A stretch of 26,453 bases of DNA from an uncultured Eubacteriales bacterium (GCA_900546845.1 UREK01000026.1:1-26453), one strand, 5' to 3'; counted from the first letter of the stretch, positions 15,278-23,538 are shown. Numbers and translations are program-made. The notes: a model not told the origin generated them from the letters alone.

Positions 15278-16237
15278 ATGAAGCTTACTGTGATCGGCTG
15301 TGGCCGGTGGGGCACGTTCCTTGCCTGGTATCTCGACCGGCTGGGGCATGCGGTTACGCTCTATGGGCGCGAAGGCTCCGCGCGCATGCGGCGGCTGCTG
15401 GAAGAACACAAAAACGACCTTTTGACGCTGCCAGAAAGCGTGCGGCTCACAACTTCGCTTGCGGAGGCTGTGGAGGCGGAGACGATCGTGATCTCCATCG
15501 GCTCGCAAAACCTGCAGGGGCTCATGAACCAGCTTGCGGCACGCGGTGTTTGGGATAAGACGGTCGTCCTCTGCATGAAGGGCCTTGAGGCGGATACGGG
15601 CCGGCGGCTTACCGAGATCGTGTGCGATACGCTTGATGCGACGAACCGCGTGGCCGTCTGGCTCGGGCCGGGCCACGTGCAGGAATTCACCGCGGGCGTG
15701 CCCAACTGCATGGTGATCGACAGCGCGGACAGCGCGCTCAAGGAAACGCTCGCGGATGCTTTTGCCGGGGATTTGATCCGCTTTTATTATGGGGAGGATC
15801 TCCTGGGCAACGAGATCGGCGCGGCGGCGAAAAACGTGATCGGCATCGCCGCAGGCATGCTCGACGGGCTTTCGCTCACCACGCTCAAGGGGGCTTTGAT
15901 GTCCCGCGGCACGCGGGAGGTGGCCCGGCTCATCGCCGCGATGGGCGGCAACGAGCTTTCCGCTTATGGCCTTTGCCACCTGGGCGATTACGAGGCCACG
16001 GTATTTTCCAGGCACAGCCAGAACCGCCGCTTCGGCGAGGCGTTTGTGCGCGGCGAGCCTTATGACAAGCTGGCCGAAGGGTACTACACCGTCCGCGCGC
16101 TCCTGACGCTTGGCACGCAATACGGGGTGGAGCTGCCCATCTGCGAGGCCGTGCATTCGATCCTCTTTGAAGGACGCGAGCCGCGCAGCGCGCTTGACGC
16201 GCTGTTCAAGCGGGAACGCAAGCGGGAACTGAAGTAA
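15278..16237 (+). CDS. gpsA: NAD(P)H-dependent glycerol-3-phosphate dehydrogenase
   Basis: A 319-residue cytoplasmic enzyme that reduces dihydroxyacetone phosphate to sn-glycerol-3-phosphate, the substrate of PlsY. The Rossmann motif is VIGCGRWGTFLA (5-16), followed by the CMKGLE strand and the LGPGHVQEF segment. The catalytic-lysine helix is EIGAAAKNVIGIAAG. The C-terminal signature GDYEATVFSRHSQNRRFG is typical of GpsA. Slightly shorter than the usual 330-340 residues, but all motifs are present. GGAAGGAA precedes the ATG. A strong terminator follows 31 bases after the stop, so it ends the operon. Confidence 0.94.
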   Translation: MKLTVIGCGRWGTFLAWYLDRLGHAVTLYGREGSARMRRLLEEHKNDLLTLPESVRLTTSLAEAVEAETIVISIGSQNLQGLMNQLAARGVWDKTVVLCMKGLEADTGRRLTEIVCDTLDATNRVAVWLGPGHVQEFTAGVPNCMVIDSADSALKETLADAFAGDLIRFYYGEDLLGNEIGAAAKNVIGIAAGMLDGLSLTTLKGALMSRGTREVARLIAAMGGNELSAYGLCHLGDYEATVFSRHSQNRRFGEAFVRGEPYDKLAEGYYTVRALLTLGTQYGVELPICEAVHSILFEGREPRSALDALFKRERKRELK

Positions 16238-16268
16238 GCCCTGCATCCATATTATCTGGACGCACTCC

Positions 16269-16292
16269 AAAAAGGCCGAAAGGCCTTTTTTT
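16269..16292 (+). terminator. Terminator of plsY-gpsA
   Basis: AAAAAGGCC-GAAA-GGCC followed by seven T: a compact tetraloop hairpin directly after gpsA. Confidence 0.92.
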
Positions 16293-16302
16293 CGTATAGG
16301 CC

Positions 16303-16452
16303 GATCCTCAGTCACGGTTTGCGCCGTGACAGCCCCATGGTTCGCAAAGGTCGCGCAAGGACGGGCAATCCTCAGTACGCTTCGCGGACAGCTCCTTTGC
16401 CAAAGGAGCCTTTTGGACGGTGGCAGCGCGCAAGCGCTGACGGAGGATTGCC
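16303..16452. repeat. MITE-like palindromic element with a partial upstream copy
   Basis: The core at 16364-16452 has terminal inverted repeats GGCAATCCTC (16364-16373) and GAGGATTGCC (16443-16452), with CAGT/ACGG just inside. It holds internal hairpins, including GCTCCTTTG/CAAAGGAGC (16391-16409). A second left end (GATCCTCAGTCACGG...CCGTGACAGC, from 16303) lies just upstream. Elements of this style (CCTCAGT ends, a CTCCTTTG hairpin, GACGGAGGATTG) are scattered in gut clostridia. No coding capacity. Confidence 0.65.
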
Positions 16453-16561
16453 TTATCCGAGCGGCACTTCGGAAAGCAGGCTTCCCCTGCGGTGTATGAC
16501 ACCGTTTGAAAGGGGCGGTTTCCTGTTGCGTTTTTGGCTTTCAAATCATCCCTTCCTTTGT

Positions 16562-16597
16562 GCTATGTTTGCTCCTGCTGCAAACATAGCTTTTTTT
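16562..16597 (+). terminator. Strong terminator upstream of the phage-like operon
   Basis: GCTATGTTTGC (16562-16572) pairs perfectly with GCAAACATAGC (16580-16590), followed by seven T. No gene precedes it within 300 bases. It insulates the phage promoter or ends a short non-coding transcript from 16470-16560, a stretch that contains several small hairpins. Confidence 0.8.
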
Positions 16598-16671
16598 GTG
16601 CGCTAAAAAGGCAAGTTTGCAAAAACCAATACTATAAACGGTACTAATCTGTATTTTTTCTGTTTGCAGGA

Positions 16672-16700
16672 TTGATAAACCAGAACAAATGAGCTATGAT
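16672..16700 (+). promoter_or_regulatory. Sigma-A promoter of the phage-like operon
   Basis: TTGATA (16672-16677), 17-bp spacer, TATGAT (16695-16700). Predicted start near 16707, about 41 bases before the first ATG. Confidence 0.65.
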
Positions 16701-16709
16701 GTGAAATAA

Positions 16710-16721
16710 GAACAAAAGTTC
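16710..16721. promoter_or_regulatory. LexA (SOS) box
   Basis: GAACAAAAGTTC is an exact match to the core Firmicutes LexA operator GAAC-N4-GTTC, with a following G as in the extended consensus. It sits a few bases after the predicted start point, a placement that blocks transcription until LexA is cleaved after DNA damage. Confidence 0.65.
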
Positions 16722-16747
16722 GAATAATTTTGACGGAGGGAAACGAT

Positions 16748-17317
16748 ATGAAATCAAAACAAGAGGGCGCCATGCGGATGGTGAAGGACCGCATGCTAGA
16801 TCCGGCGGCGCTTGCGGCGCAATACGGCTTGCCGCCGCAGAGCGCGGACAGGGGGAAGACGGAAAAGGCCGCGTATGCGGAAACGGAACGGCGGCTTTAC
16901 GCGATGCGCGCCTTGCGGGCGCGCGTGGAGGATACGCGGGAGGAGCTTGCGGAGCTGGAAGGGCTGGGCATCGAGGCGCTTCGGGAACATTCTGCCTCGC
17001 TTGTGCGCGTGCTGCGCCCCGGCATGCGCCTTGACCCGGAAGAGGTACACGCTGTGCAGCTTGCGGCGCTGCGCGGCAGGCTTGCGGCGGACGAACGCGA
17101 GCTCAAGCGGATGAACATTGCGCTCAGCTTCATCAGCGACGACCCGTACTATCTTGCCGTGGAAGCGCGCTATTTGCGCGGGATGGGGGATTACGACATC
17201 GCGGAACGGCTCAACTGCGATCCTTCCACCGTGCGCAGGAACCGCACGCGCCTGGTGCGGATGCTGGCGCTGCGGCTCTATGGCGTGGGAGGCGGCATAT
17301 GCGGGATCTCTTTTTAA
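16748..17317 (+). CDS. Phage protein with sigma-70 region 4-like HTH (ArpU-type)
   Basis: A 189-residue protein. The middle (about 40-125) is charged and helical, probably coiled coil. The C-terminus (about 135-180) has a sigma-region-4-like helix-turn-helix: AVEARYLRGMGDYDIAERL then NCDPSTVRRNRTRLVRML. Such proteins stand before the terminase in many Firmicutes phages as late transcription regulators; a small-terminase role is also possible. The ATG at 16748 has GGAGGG seven bases upstream; an in-frame TTG at 16730 is less likely. It overlaps terL by 19 bases, so the two are translationally coupled. First gene after the SOS-type promoter. Confidence 0.75.
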   Translation: MKSKQEGAMRMVKDRMLDPAALAAQYGLPPQSADRGKTEKAAYAETERRLYAMRALRARVEDTREELAELEGLGIEALREHSASLVRVLRPGMRLDPEEVHAVQLAALRGRLAADERELKRMNIALSFISDDPYYLAVEARYLRGMGDYDIAERLNCDPSTVRRNRTRLVRMLALRLYGVGGGICGISF

Positions 17318-18642
17318 AAGGAACGCCCAACCCACGTCAGAGCGAATTCTTCCGTGCAAAAGCGCGGCATACGGCATATGGCGGTGCGCGCGGCGGCGGG
17401 AAGAGCTGGGCCATGCGTCGCAAGCTCGTGCTGCTTGCCTTTGCGACGCCAGGGCTCAACGCGCTCCTGCTGCGGCGGACGCTGCCGGAACTCCGGGAAA
17501 ACCACGTGGTCCCGCTTCTGCGGGAGCTCAGCGGCATCGCGGAATATAACGCTACGGAACGGGTGTTCCGCTTCCCAAACGGCGCGCGGCTGCGCCTCGG
17601 ATATTGCGACGGTGCGAACGACGTTTACCAATACCAGGGGCAGGAATACGACGTGATCGGCCTGGAGGAGGCTACGCATTTCACGGAGGAGCAGATGCGG
17701 TTTCTCACAACCTGCAACCGTACTGTGAAGCAGGATTTCCGCCCGCGCATGTATTATACCTGCAACCCGGGCAACGTGGGCCACGGGTGGGTGAAGCGCC
17801 TTTTCATCGACCGGCAGTTCCAAGGGGGTGAGCGGCCGGAGGATTACGCTTTCATCCCGGCCCGCGTATGGGACAACGAGGTGCTCCTTGCCGCTGATCC
17901 GGACTATGTGAATCAGCTCATGGCGCTGCCGGAGGATCTCAGGCGCGCGCATCTCGACGGGGATTGGGACGTGCATGCGGGCCAGTATTTCCGGGAGTTT
18001 TCCCGCGCGAAGCATGTGGCGGAGCCTTTCGAGCTGCCGGCCTGGTGGCGGCGCTTCCGCTCCATGGACTGGGGCTACAACGACCCATGCTGCGTGCTTT
18101 GGCATGCGGTGGACGGGGATGGCCGCGTTTATACCTACCGGGAACTGTACGTGCGCCGCATGCAGGCCTCCGAGGCGGCGCGGCGGATCCGGGAGCTGAC
18201 GGGGAAGGAACACATCGCCTATACCGTTGCGTCCCCCGACATGTGGCAGAAGCGCGGGGCGATCCTCAAGAGCGAAGGCGGCTTTGAGGGGGAGAGCATC
18301 GCGGAGCTGTTCGCGCGGGAGGGCGTGCCGCTGACCCCGGCGGACAACGCGCGCGTAGCAGGCTGGCAGCGCGTGCGGGAATACCTTGCCCCGGCGGCGG
18401 ACGGGAGGCCGCTCTGGCAGGCGTTCCCCTGCTGCGAAAACCTGCTGCGGACGCTGCCGCTTTTGCTGTTTGATGCACACAACCGCGAGGATGCGGCGGA
18501 CGGCGAGGATCACGCGCCGGAGGCGCTGCGCTACGGGCTGATGTCCCGCCCGCGCGGCAGCCGGCCCGCAGCCGCGCCTGCCCAGCGGCGGTACGATCCA
18601 TTTTCCATGCCGCAGCCGCGTGCAGGATTTTGGGAGAAGTAA
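17299..18642 (+). CDS. terL: Phage terminase large subunit
   Basis: A 447-residue DNA-packaging motor and nuclease. The ATPase domain has Walker A G28-GARGGGKS36, Walker B with YDVIGLEE (117-124), and the coupling segment YYTCNPGN (152-159). The RNase H-like nuclease domain has its first acidic residue at D257 (SMDWGY) and a later aspartate in the C-terminal EDHAPEALRYGL segment. It appears complete, with no lesion. GGGAGG lies six bases before the ATG, inside the end of the preceding gene. The portal gene follows. Packaging DNA normally requires a procapsid, and no capsid gene is in the window. Confidence 0.93.
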   Translation: MRDLFLKGTPNPRQSEFFRAKARHTAYGGARGGGKSWAMRRKLVLLAFATPGLNALLLRRTLPELRENHVVPLLRELSGIAEYNATERVFRFPNGARLRLGYCDGANDVYQYQGQEYDVIGLEEATHFTEEQMRFLTTCNRTVKQDFRPRMYYTCNPGNVGHGWVKRLFIDRQFQGGERPEDYAFIPARVWDNEVLLAADPDYVNQLMALPEDLRRAHLDGDWDVHAGQYFREFSRAKHVAEPFELPAWWRRFRSMDWGYNDPCCVLWHAVDGDGRVYTYRELYVRRMQASEAARRIRELTGKEHIAYTVASPDMWQKRGAILKSEGGFEGESIAELFAREGVPLTPADNARVAGWQRVREYLAPAADGRPLWQAFPCCENLLRTLPLLLFDAHNREDAADGEDHAPEALRYGLMSRPRGSRPAAAPAQRRYDPFSMPQPRAGFWEK

Positions 18643-18691
18643 CAAAAGGATGACCGATAAACAAAATTATCAATTTTTGGAGGAAACACAG

Positions 18692-20338
18692 ATGAATGCG
18701 AAACAGAACGAAACCGTAGAACGGATTTATGCCCTTTTTAATGAGTACCGCAGCGCGTATGCCGCCGAGTGGGAGCGACTGGATCGCTGCGAACGCGTCT
18801 ACCGCGGGGAGCACTGGCTGGACGTGCCCGCACAGGATGAAAACGAGCCGCGCCCCGTCACGCCTGTGATCCAGTCGACGATCGAGAACGTGCGGGCCGA
18901 CCTGATGGATCAGATGCCGGAGGCGGTCGTCATTTCGGACGGGCCGGGGCATGAGCGCGTGGCGGAGATGCTGACCGCCGTGCTGCGCGAGAATCACCGG
19001 ATCGGCCGGTTCGACCGGGAATATTCCCTGCTGCTGCACGACCTGCTCGTCGGCGGCTACATGGTGCAGGAGACGGGCTATGACCCGGAGGCGATGGGCG
19101 GCTTTGGCGCGGCGTACCTCAGGGCGGTGGATACGCACAACATCATGTTTGACCCGCTGTGCACGGACATCCAGGATTCCCGGGCGGTATTCAAGTTCGC
19201 TCCGTACCCGCGGGAATGGTTTGCGGCACGCTACCCGAAGGAGGCGCGCGACATGCGCGAGGACGCGAACCGCGCGCTGCGCCTGGAGGACAACTACCTC
19301 GCGCGCGGCAACGGGGACATGCTCCTTTTGATCGAATGCTGGCAGCGGGAATACGACCCGGATGCGGAGTGCTACCGCGTGCATATGTGCAAGCTCGCGG
19401 GGCGGCAGCTCCTGGAGGACAGCCGCAGGACGAAGCCGGAGGGCTACTTCGCCCATGGACAGTATCCGTTTGTAGTGACGCCGCTGTTCCTGCGCAAGGG
19501 GACGGCGCTTGGATACGGATTCGTGGATATGTTTGAAAGCCAGCAGCGCTATGCGGACAAGCTTGACCAGATCATCCTGAAAAACGCGCTGATGGCCTCC
19601 CATAACAAGCTGCTCGTGACTGGCGCTTCCGGCTTTGACCCGGACGATCTCCGGGATTGGTCCAAGGAGGTGCACCGGGGCGAGAATCTCAACGGCGTGA
19701 CCTGGTTCCCGACCGCGCCGCTGCCGGGCTATATCCTGAACTATGGGCAGAGCATCCGCCAAAGCATCCGCGAGGAATCCGGCAGCAACGACTTTGCGCG
19801 CGGGCAGACCTACGGCGGCGTGACCGCGGCTTCGGCCATCGCCGCGTTACAGGAGGCGGGCAGCAAGCGCAGCCGCATGGTGGCGCGTACGGTACACGGC
19901 GCGTTTGAGGAGGCCGTGCGCCAGGAGATTGAGGTGGAACGGGAATTCTGCATCTTCCCGCGCAATGTGGCGCTGCAAAACGCCGCGAACGGCAGTACGG
20001 AGCGCGCCTCCTTCACGGGGGAGGCCATGTTCGAGGTGACGGCGCGCAACAACCGCCTGCCGTTGGAATTCACGGTGAGCGTGCGCGCGCAGCGGGAGAA
20101 CCGCTTTACGGTGGCGGCGCACAACGAGCTCATCCTGAAGCTGGTGCAGATGGGCATGGTCACGCCGGATGTGGGCCTCGAGCTGATGCTGTTTGACGGC
20201 AAGCAGGAAGCGCAGGCGCTGATGCGGGCGCGGGCACAGGCGCAGGCGCAGCAATCCGCTGGAACGGGGCGGAACGGCGCCGCGGAGGCAGTGCTCCCCG
20301 GCGTCAGCTTGGACGGGATGGACGGTCTCATGCGGTAA
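18692..20338 (+). CDS. Phage portal protein
   Basis: A 548-residue protein in the position after TerL and with portal-like sequence. It has an N-terminal RVYRGEHW segment and PVTPVIQSTIENVRADLMDQ, a central YPFVVTPLFLRKGTALGYGF region followed by the QQRYADKLDQIILKNALMA helix, then GVTAASAIAALQEAGSKRSR and a Gln/Ala-rich C-terminal helix. This order resembles P22-type portals. Portals form the dodecameric DNA entry ring bound by TerL. I start at the ATG at 18692 because GGAGG lies eight bases before it; two upstream in-frame starts (18620, 18650) lack comparable sites. The frame is intact. Confidence 0.85.
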   Translation: MNAKQNETVERIYALFNEYRSAYAAEWERLDRCERVYRGEHWLDVPAQDENEPRPVTPVIQSTIENVRADLMDQMPEAVVISDGPGHERVAEMLTAVLRENHRIGRFDREYSLLLHDLLVGGYMVQETGYDPEAMGGFGAAYLRAVDTHNIMFDPLCTDIQDSRAVFKFAPYPREWFAARYPKEARDMREDANRALRLEDNYLARGNGDMLLLIECWQREYDPDAECYRVHMCKLAGRQLLEDSRRTKPEGYFAHGQYPFVVTPLFLRKGTALGYGFVDMFESQQRYADKLDQIILKNALMASHNKLLVTGASGFDPDDLRDWSKEVHRGENLNGVTWFPTAPLPGYILNYGQSIRQSIREESGSNDFARGQTYGGVTAASAIAALQEAGSKRSRMVARTVHGAFEEAVRQEIEVEREFCIFPRNVALQNAANGSTERASFTGEAMFEVTARNNRLPLEFTVSVRAQRENRFTVAAHNELILKLVQMGMVTPDVGLELMLFDGKQEAQALMRARAQAQAQQSAGTGRNGAAEAVLPGVSLDGMDGLMR

Positions 20339-20354
20339 AAATGGGGTGCGGCGC

Positions 20355-20561
20355 ATGAAGAAGCTCGAACGCATGACAAAGCAGGGCGCGCAGGCAGGCT
20401 TGGAATGCCTGCTCGCCATCTGCCGGGACGAGGAGCAGAAGGCGGCGGACCGCATCTCCGCTGCAAAGGTGCTCATCGAATACGGCCGCAAGGCGGACGC
20501 GCTGGACGACGGCTCCGTGCGCGTGGTGCTCGAGGGCGTGCCGAAGGAATACCTGGTGTAA
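20355..20561 (+). CDS. Small phage protein downstream of portal
   Basis: A 68-residue, highly helical, charged protein: KQGAQAGLECLLAICRDE then KAADRISAAKVLIEYGRK. Sequences of this type (ARISAAK-LLEYG) occur in small terminase-like or head-assembly proteins of clostridial phages. It is placed 16 bases after the portal stop with GGGGTG before the ATG; an in-frame GTG at 20346 is an alternative. The exact role is not known. Confidence 0.6.
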   Translation: MKKLERMTKQGAQAGLECLLAICRDEEQKAADRISAAKVLIEYGRKADALDDGSVRVVLEGVPKEYLV

Positions 20562-20619
20562 GGCCCCGGCACGCACCAAGGAAAATCAATTTAAAACAGA
20601 ATTTATAAGGGAGGACAAC

Positions 20620-22191
20620 ATGGGAAGATACGATCATGACATGCCGGTATTTACGTCGGACGGAAGGGGAGGGGCGAAGAAACGCCCGGCGAGCACAACG
20701 GGAACGACGCCAAAGCGGAGGTGGGAGCCAAGGACTGCGGGAGCAGAAACCGAGGCGTGGATCAACGCGGATATCCTCGGGGGAGAGAAGGTGCAGGAAC
20801 AGCTTGCGGCGACAAAGCGCTGGCAGGAGATGGAGCGGCACCATGTGGACGGGATCATGACCTCCGGGATGACCGCGCCAACGTTCATCCGGACGGACAC
20901 AAACGTGCGGGCGATGCAGGGTGCGCTCGGGGTCAAGGAGGACGGCGTCTGGGGCCCGGAGACGGACGCGGCGTTCAGCGCGCGGCTCGCGCAGGAGGAG
21001 GCTGCGGCGGTGGCAGAATTGCAGCGACTGTACCGGGAAGCGGGCGGGACGCCGCCGCAGGAACGGTATTACAAGCAGAGCCGGATTGACCCGGAAATCG
21101 TTGGGAAGTACATGACGGCGGGGGAACGGGATGAGGATAGGGCCTCAACTAGCGCCCGCAGGCCGCCGGCAGTGGTTTACGGAACGACGCCGAGGCCGAT
21201 CCCGGAAGCGGCAGGCGCGGTGGCACGGAGCATGAACACGCTGGAAGGGATCAACCGGGCTTACGACCAGATCATAGCGGAGAAGGAGGCGGCGTGGCGC
21301 AGCCTTGACACAAGGGGTGTGAATCCGCGCAGCCAGGAAGACCGTGCGCTGATGGGGGAAAAGGGTGCGCTGTATATAGATTGGCAAAAGGCGGAAGACA
21401 AAAAAGAAGATGCAATCAAGGCGTATTATATGGGGCAGGATGAAATAAGGCTGCGCAATGAAGCGGCATACGCGCAGTCACCGGATATGCTGATTGATGT
21501 TGCGGTTGCGGATGCGGATTCCGTTTTGAAGCAACAGGGTTACAGAAATAAGAATTATCCCCAAAATCAACAGATATGTATGGTAGAGACAAGCTTTGGA
21601 ACGGAGGAAGAAATGTTTACTTACATAGGGAGTATGATGAACAGACTTACAGAGGAAAGTGACCAGGAACACATGTGTAACGTATATTTCGTTGAATGGG
21701 AAAATGGCGACGTAGAATATATGACCGGACCGATATGTACTGGGGAACATGGAAATGTAGTCAATCCATACTTAACGGATCCATTTGGGACAAAAGCAGC
21801 CGAAAAATTATCTAAGATATATCCGGGTGTAAAAGTAAGGTATATGGGGCTGCTACATTCCCATCCGGACAACCGAAGTATAGACAATGATGGCTTTTCC
21901 GCAGGAGATGCATTGGTAGCTACAGTATCTGGGAAAATATACTTGACGACACCTTACGGAAACGTATATGCTTTGGATAAATGGCATGGTGCGTTGATGT
22001 TGTTGCCAAGCGGTTTCAGGGAACTGATGGTGCTGGAGAACAACTATTTAAGAAGTAATAGTATACCCGAAAGTGAATGGCCAGTAGGCCTTAAATGGTA
22101 TATGGACAATGTCTTGGCAGAATACGATAAAAAAACGAGAGGAGGAAATTTTGAAACAATTCCAGCTAATACATATGATGTAAGGCATTGA
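20620..22191 (+). CDS. Phage-borne polymorphic toxin: peptidoglycan-binding-like motif plus JAMM/DUF4329-like tip
   Basis: A 523-residue protein with GGGAGG just before the ATG. Residues 1-90 are basic and low in complexity. Residues about 94-125 match a PG_binding_1 motif (NVRAMQGALGVKEDGVWGPE). Residues 126-300 are a helical linker whose DNA is duplicated downstream. From about 305 the tip begins: H413-S-H-P416 followed by S427-A-G-D430 is the HxHP-x(n)-SxxD metal site of the JAB/JAMM fold. Acidic residues upstream (E359, E366) could supply the glutamate. The SGKIYLTTPYGNVYAL segment after it fits DUF4329, seen at the C-terminus of polymorphic toxins. The tip DNA is much AT-richer than the N-terminal half. 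It occupies the slot after portal where MuF toxins occur, but no MuF domain is visible. Secretion and target are unknown; toxicity is inferred. Confidence 0.75.
   Translation: MGRYDHDMPVFTSDGRGGAKKRPASTTGTTPKRRWEPRTAGAETEAWINADILGGEKVQEQLAATKRWQEMERHHVDGIMTSGMTAPTFIRTDTNVRAMQGALGVKEDGVWGPETDAAFSARLAQEEAAAVAELQRLYREAGGTPPQERYYKQSRIDPEIVGKYMTAGERDEDRASTSARRPPAVVYGTTPRPIPEAAGAVARSMNTLEGINRAYDQIIAEKEAAWRSLDTRGVNPRSQEDRALMGEKGALYIDWQKAEDKKEDAIKAYYMGQDEIRLRNEAAYAQSPDMLIDVAVADADSVLKQQGYRNKNYPQNQQICMVETSFGTEEEMFTYIGSMMNRLTEESDQEHMCNVYFVEWENGDVEYMTGPICTGEHGNVVNPYLTDPFGTKAAEKLSKIYPGVKVRYMGLLHSHPDNRSIDNDGFSAGDALVATVSGKIYLTTPYGNVYALDKWHGALMLLPSGFRELMVLENNYLRSNSIPESEWPVGLKWYMDNVLAEYDKKTRGGNFETIPANTYDVRH
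21043..21384 (+). repeat. 342-bp direct repeat, copy in the full-length toxin gene
   Basis: Matches 23537-23878 in the same orientation with about 14 mismatches by eye and no gaps (about 96% identity). It encodes the linker from GGTPPQERYYKQ to ALYIDW. A further similar block (21452-21516 with 23930-23993) follows after a diverged stretch. It is long enough for homologous recombination. Confidence 0.93.
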
Positions 22192-22235
22192 AAGCGCATC
22201 GGAAGCAATTGTGCAATTAGAAAAAGAGGGACAAC

Positions 22236-22685
22236 ATGGAACAGAAAAGGAAAAGCGAAGCCTGGGCTTGGATAATTCTGATAGTGGAAAATTTGGTTAT
22301 TTTGGTGTTTCTGCTATTATTTATGCTGCGCAGATGCGATTAGAGTACGGGAGATATGCTTTCGACATCACCCTATGCTTATATGAACGTGCATACTTAT
22401 CCTGAAAAAATGGTCTATGTAATTGGGCAGGACGATGAACTGGATTTGTCAGGCGGGAAAATATGCTTTAGCTTTGTATTGAATGACACAAATGGGTTCC
22501 CTTGTGATAAATTGGAGCATAGCAGTTGCGGTGATGTTCGCGATATGGAAACACTGGGGCCGATTTCCGACGTTGATTTTTCTAGAGAAGGGACATACAT
22601 GGTAACGTTTCAACATGAAAACTGAAAATACCATTTGCAATGTGCCTTCCCGATCCAAGTGATCTCCCCGGATTACGTAGAATAG
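22236..22685 (+). pseudogene. Membrane-anchored Ig-like partner protein 1, two in-frame stops
   Basis: The reading frame from ATG 22236 (GAGGG upstream) to TAG 22683 matches the partner proteins downstream along its whole length. It is cut by TAG at 22341-22343 and TGA at 22623-22625, all in one frame. Segments: basic start, membrane helix (IILIVENLVILVFLLLF), then YPEKMVYVIG and LDLSGGK typical of Big_3-like Ig folds, DFSREGTYMV, and the shared end FPIQVISPDYVE. An internal ATG at 22356 could give a soluble 89-residue piece. It directly follows the full-length toxin, the place for an immunity gene, so its damage is odd. Frame integrity should be confirmed by resequencing. Confidence 0.75.
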
Positions 22686-22697
22686 CAAGCGAAAAAA

Positions 22698-22735
22698 GCG
22701 CGCGGCGGGACGACTTGCCGCGCGGCGCGTTTTGG
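22698..22735 (+). terminator. Cassette-end hairpin 1
   Basis: CGCGCGGC (22699-22706) pairs with GCCGCGCG (22717-22724), followed by GCGCGTTTTGG. One of four related hairpins placed just after the stop codon of each partner gene. Confidence 0.65.
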
Positions 22736-22741
22736 GGGGCA

Positions 22742-22984
22742 GTGGAAAGAAAAATCTGGTTGACAACGCAGGATGGGACAATGTACGCTTTAGATGATGA
22801 ATCGGCAAAACCGATAATTTTACCAGCATTCGTTCGGAATTTGATTGTTGATTACCGCAATAGGATTTGGGAAATGGGAAAGCAGCCTCCAAACTGGACA
22901 GGGGCCTATGTCAGATGGAGCGACAGAAAATCCGAGGGCGAAAATTTTGAAACATTAAGCCCAAAGTCCTATGATGCGCGCTAG
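22742..22984 (+). pseudogene. 3' fragment of a JAMM toxin tip (cassette 2)
   Basis: The frame starts right after the hairpin and reads ERKIWLTTQDGTMYAL and onwards to SPKSYDAR, matching the part of the full-length toxin after its SxxD motif. HSHP and everything upstream are missing. A GTG at 22742 could serve as a start but has no well-spaced ribosome site. It ends 18 bases before the next partner gene. I read it as a displaced, inactive toxin end kept with its partner gene. Confidence 0.7.
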
Positions 22985-23002
22985 ATAAACAGGGGGGAAA
23001 TT

Positions 23003-23488
23003 ATGGGAGAATCGCAAAATAAAAGGCGCCGTGATTGGCTGTGGACGCTGTTAGTGGTGGAAAATTCTGTGATTTTGCTTGTTTTGGTAATATTTGGGTT
23101 ACGAGCCTGCCTGTTCTCCATTCCAAGCCAGCCGCTGCGGGATTTTGGAAGCAGGTATTTGCAAAACGAACCTGACTATAGCTATATGTATGTGCATATG
23201 CCTCCGGAAAAGTTGATTTACATAGCGGGAAAGGATACTTCGCTTGACCTTGTAGGCGGAAAGGTCTGCTACAGCGTTTATCCGGAATATGCAAACGGAT
23301 TGCCCTGCGCACAGAATGATGATGCTGATTGCGAGAATATACGTGATATGGAGGAATTAAAGGTGAAGGCGGGAATTGACTTTTCGAAGCCAGGAGTCTA
23401 TTTGGTGACGTTAGAAGATGATAGCCGAACCTTTTCTACATGGTGTCATTTCTATATCCAAGTGATTTCCCCGGATTACGTAGAATAA
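23003..23488 (+). CDS. Membrane-anchored Ig-like partner protein 2
   Basis: A 161-residue intact protein with GGGGGGAAATT before the ATG. The basic N-terminus (KRRRDW) and one membrane helix (LLVVENSVILLVLVIFGL, about 16-33) predict N-in topology with the rest outside. The outer part has PPEKLIYIAGKD, LDLVGGKVCYSV, GIDFSKPGVYLVTL and ends IQVISPDYVE. This is the strand order of Big_3-like Ig domains. It shares all landmarks with the other three partner proteins. An immunity role against the matching toxin tip is inferred from position only; an adhesin or receptor-like function is an alternative. Confidence 0.72.
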   Translation: MGESQNKRRRDWLWTLLVVENSVILLVLVIFGLRACLFSIPSQPLRDFGSRYLQNEPDYSYMYVHMPPEKLIYIAGKDTSLDLVGGKVCYSVYPEYANGLPCAQNDDADCENIRDMEELKVKAGIDFSKPGVYLVTLEDDSRTFSTWCHFYIQVISPDYVE

Positions 23489-23494
23489 CAAGCG

Positions 23495-23538
23495 GACAAA
23501 ACGCGCGGCGGGGCAATCCGCCGCGCGGCGCGTTTTGG
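23495..23538 (+). terminator. Cassette-end hairpin 2
   Basis: AAAACGCGCGGCGG opposite CCGCCGCGCGGCGCGTTTT, with a GGCAAT loop. It immediately abuts the start of the second 342-bp repeat copy. Confidence 0.7.

Noticed and set aside
16293..16747. Phage attachment site, integrase or tRNA gene at the left border
   Set aside because: I found no tRNA-like sequence and no recombinase in the window, and no matching direct repeat at the right, which lies outside the window.
17314..19762. Long minus-strand frames opposite terL and portal
   Set aside because: Antisense to intact phage genes; composition rich in His/Arg/Ala as typical for complementary-strand artefacts.
22211..22405. A 64-codon frame overlapping the start of partner gene 1
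   Set aside because: It is a different frame from the family homology and has no counterpart in the other cassettes.
22236..22685. Stop-codon reassignment (TAG or TGA recoded, as in some gut phages) to explain the interrupted partner gene
   Set aside because: Neighbouring genes of the same element end normally with TAG, TGA and TAA and contain no in-frame stops, so two local nonsense mutations are simpler.
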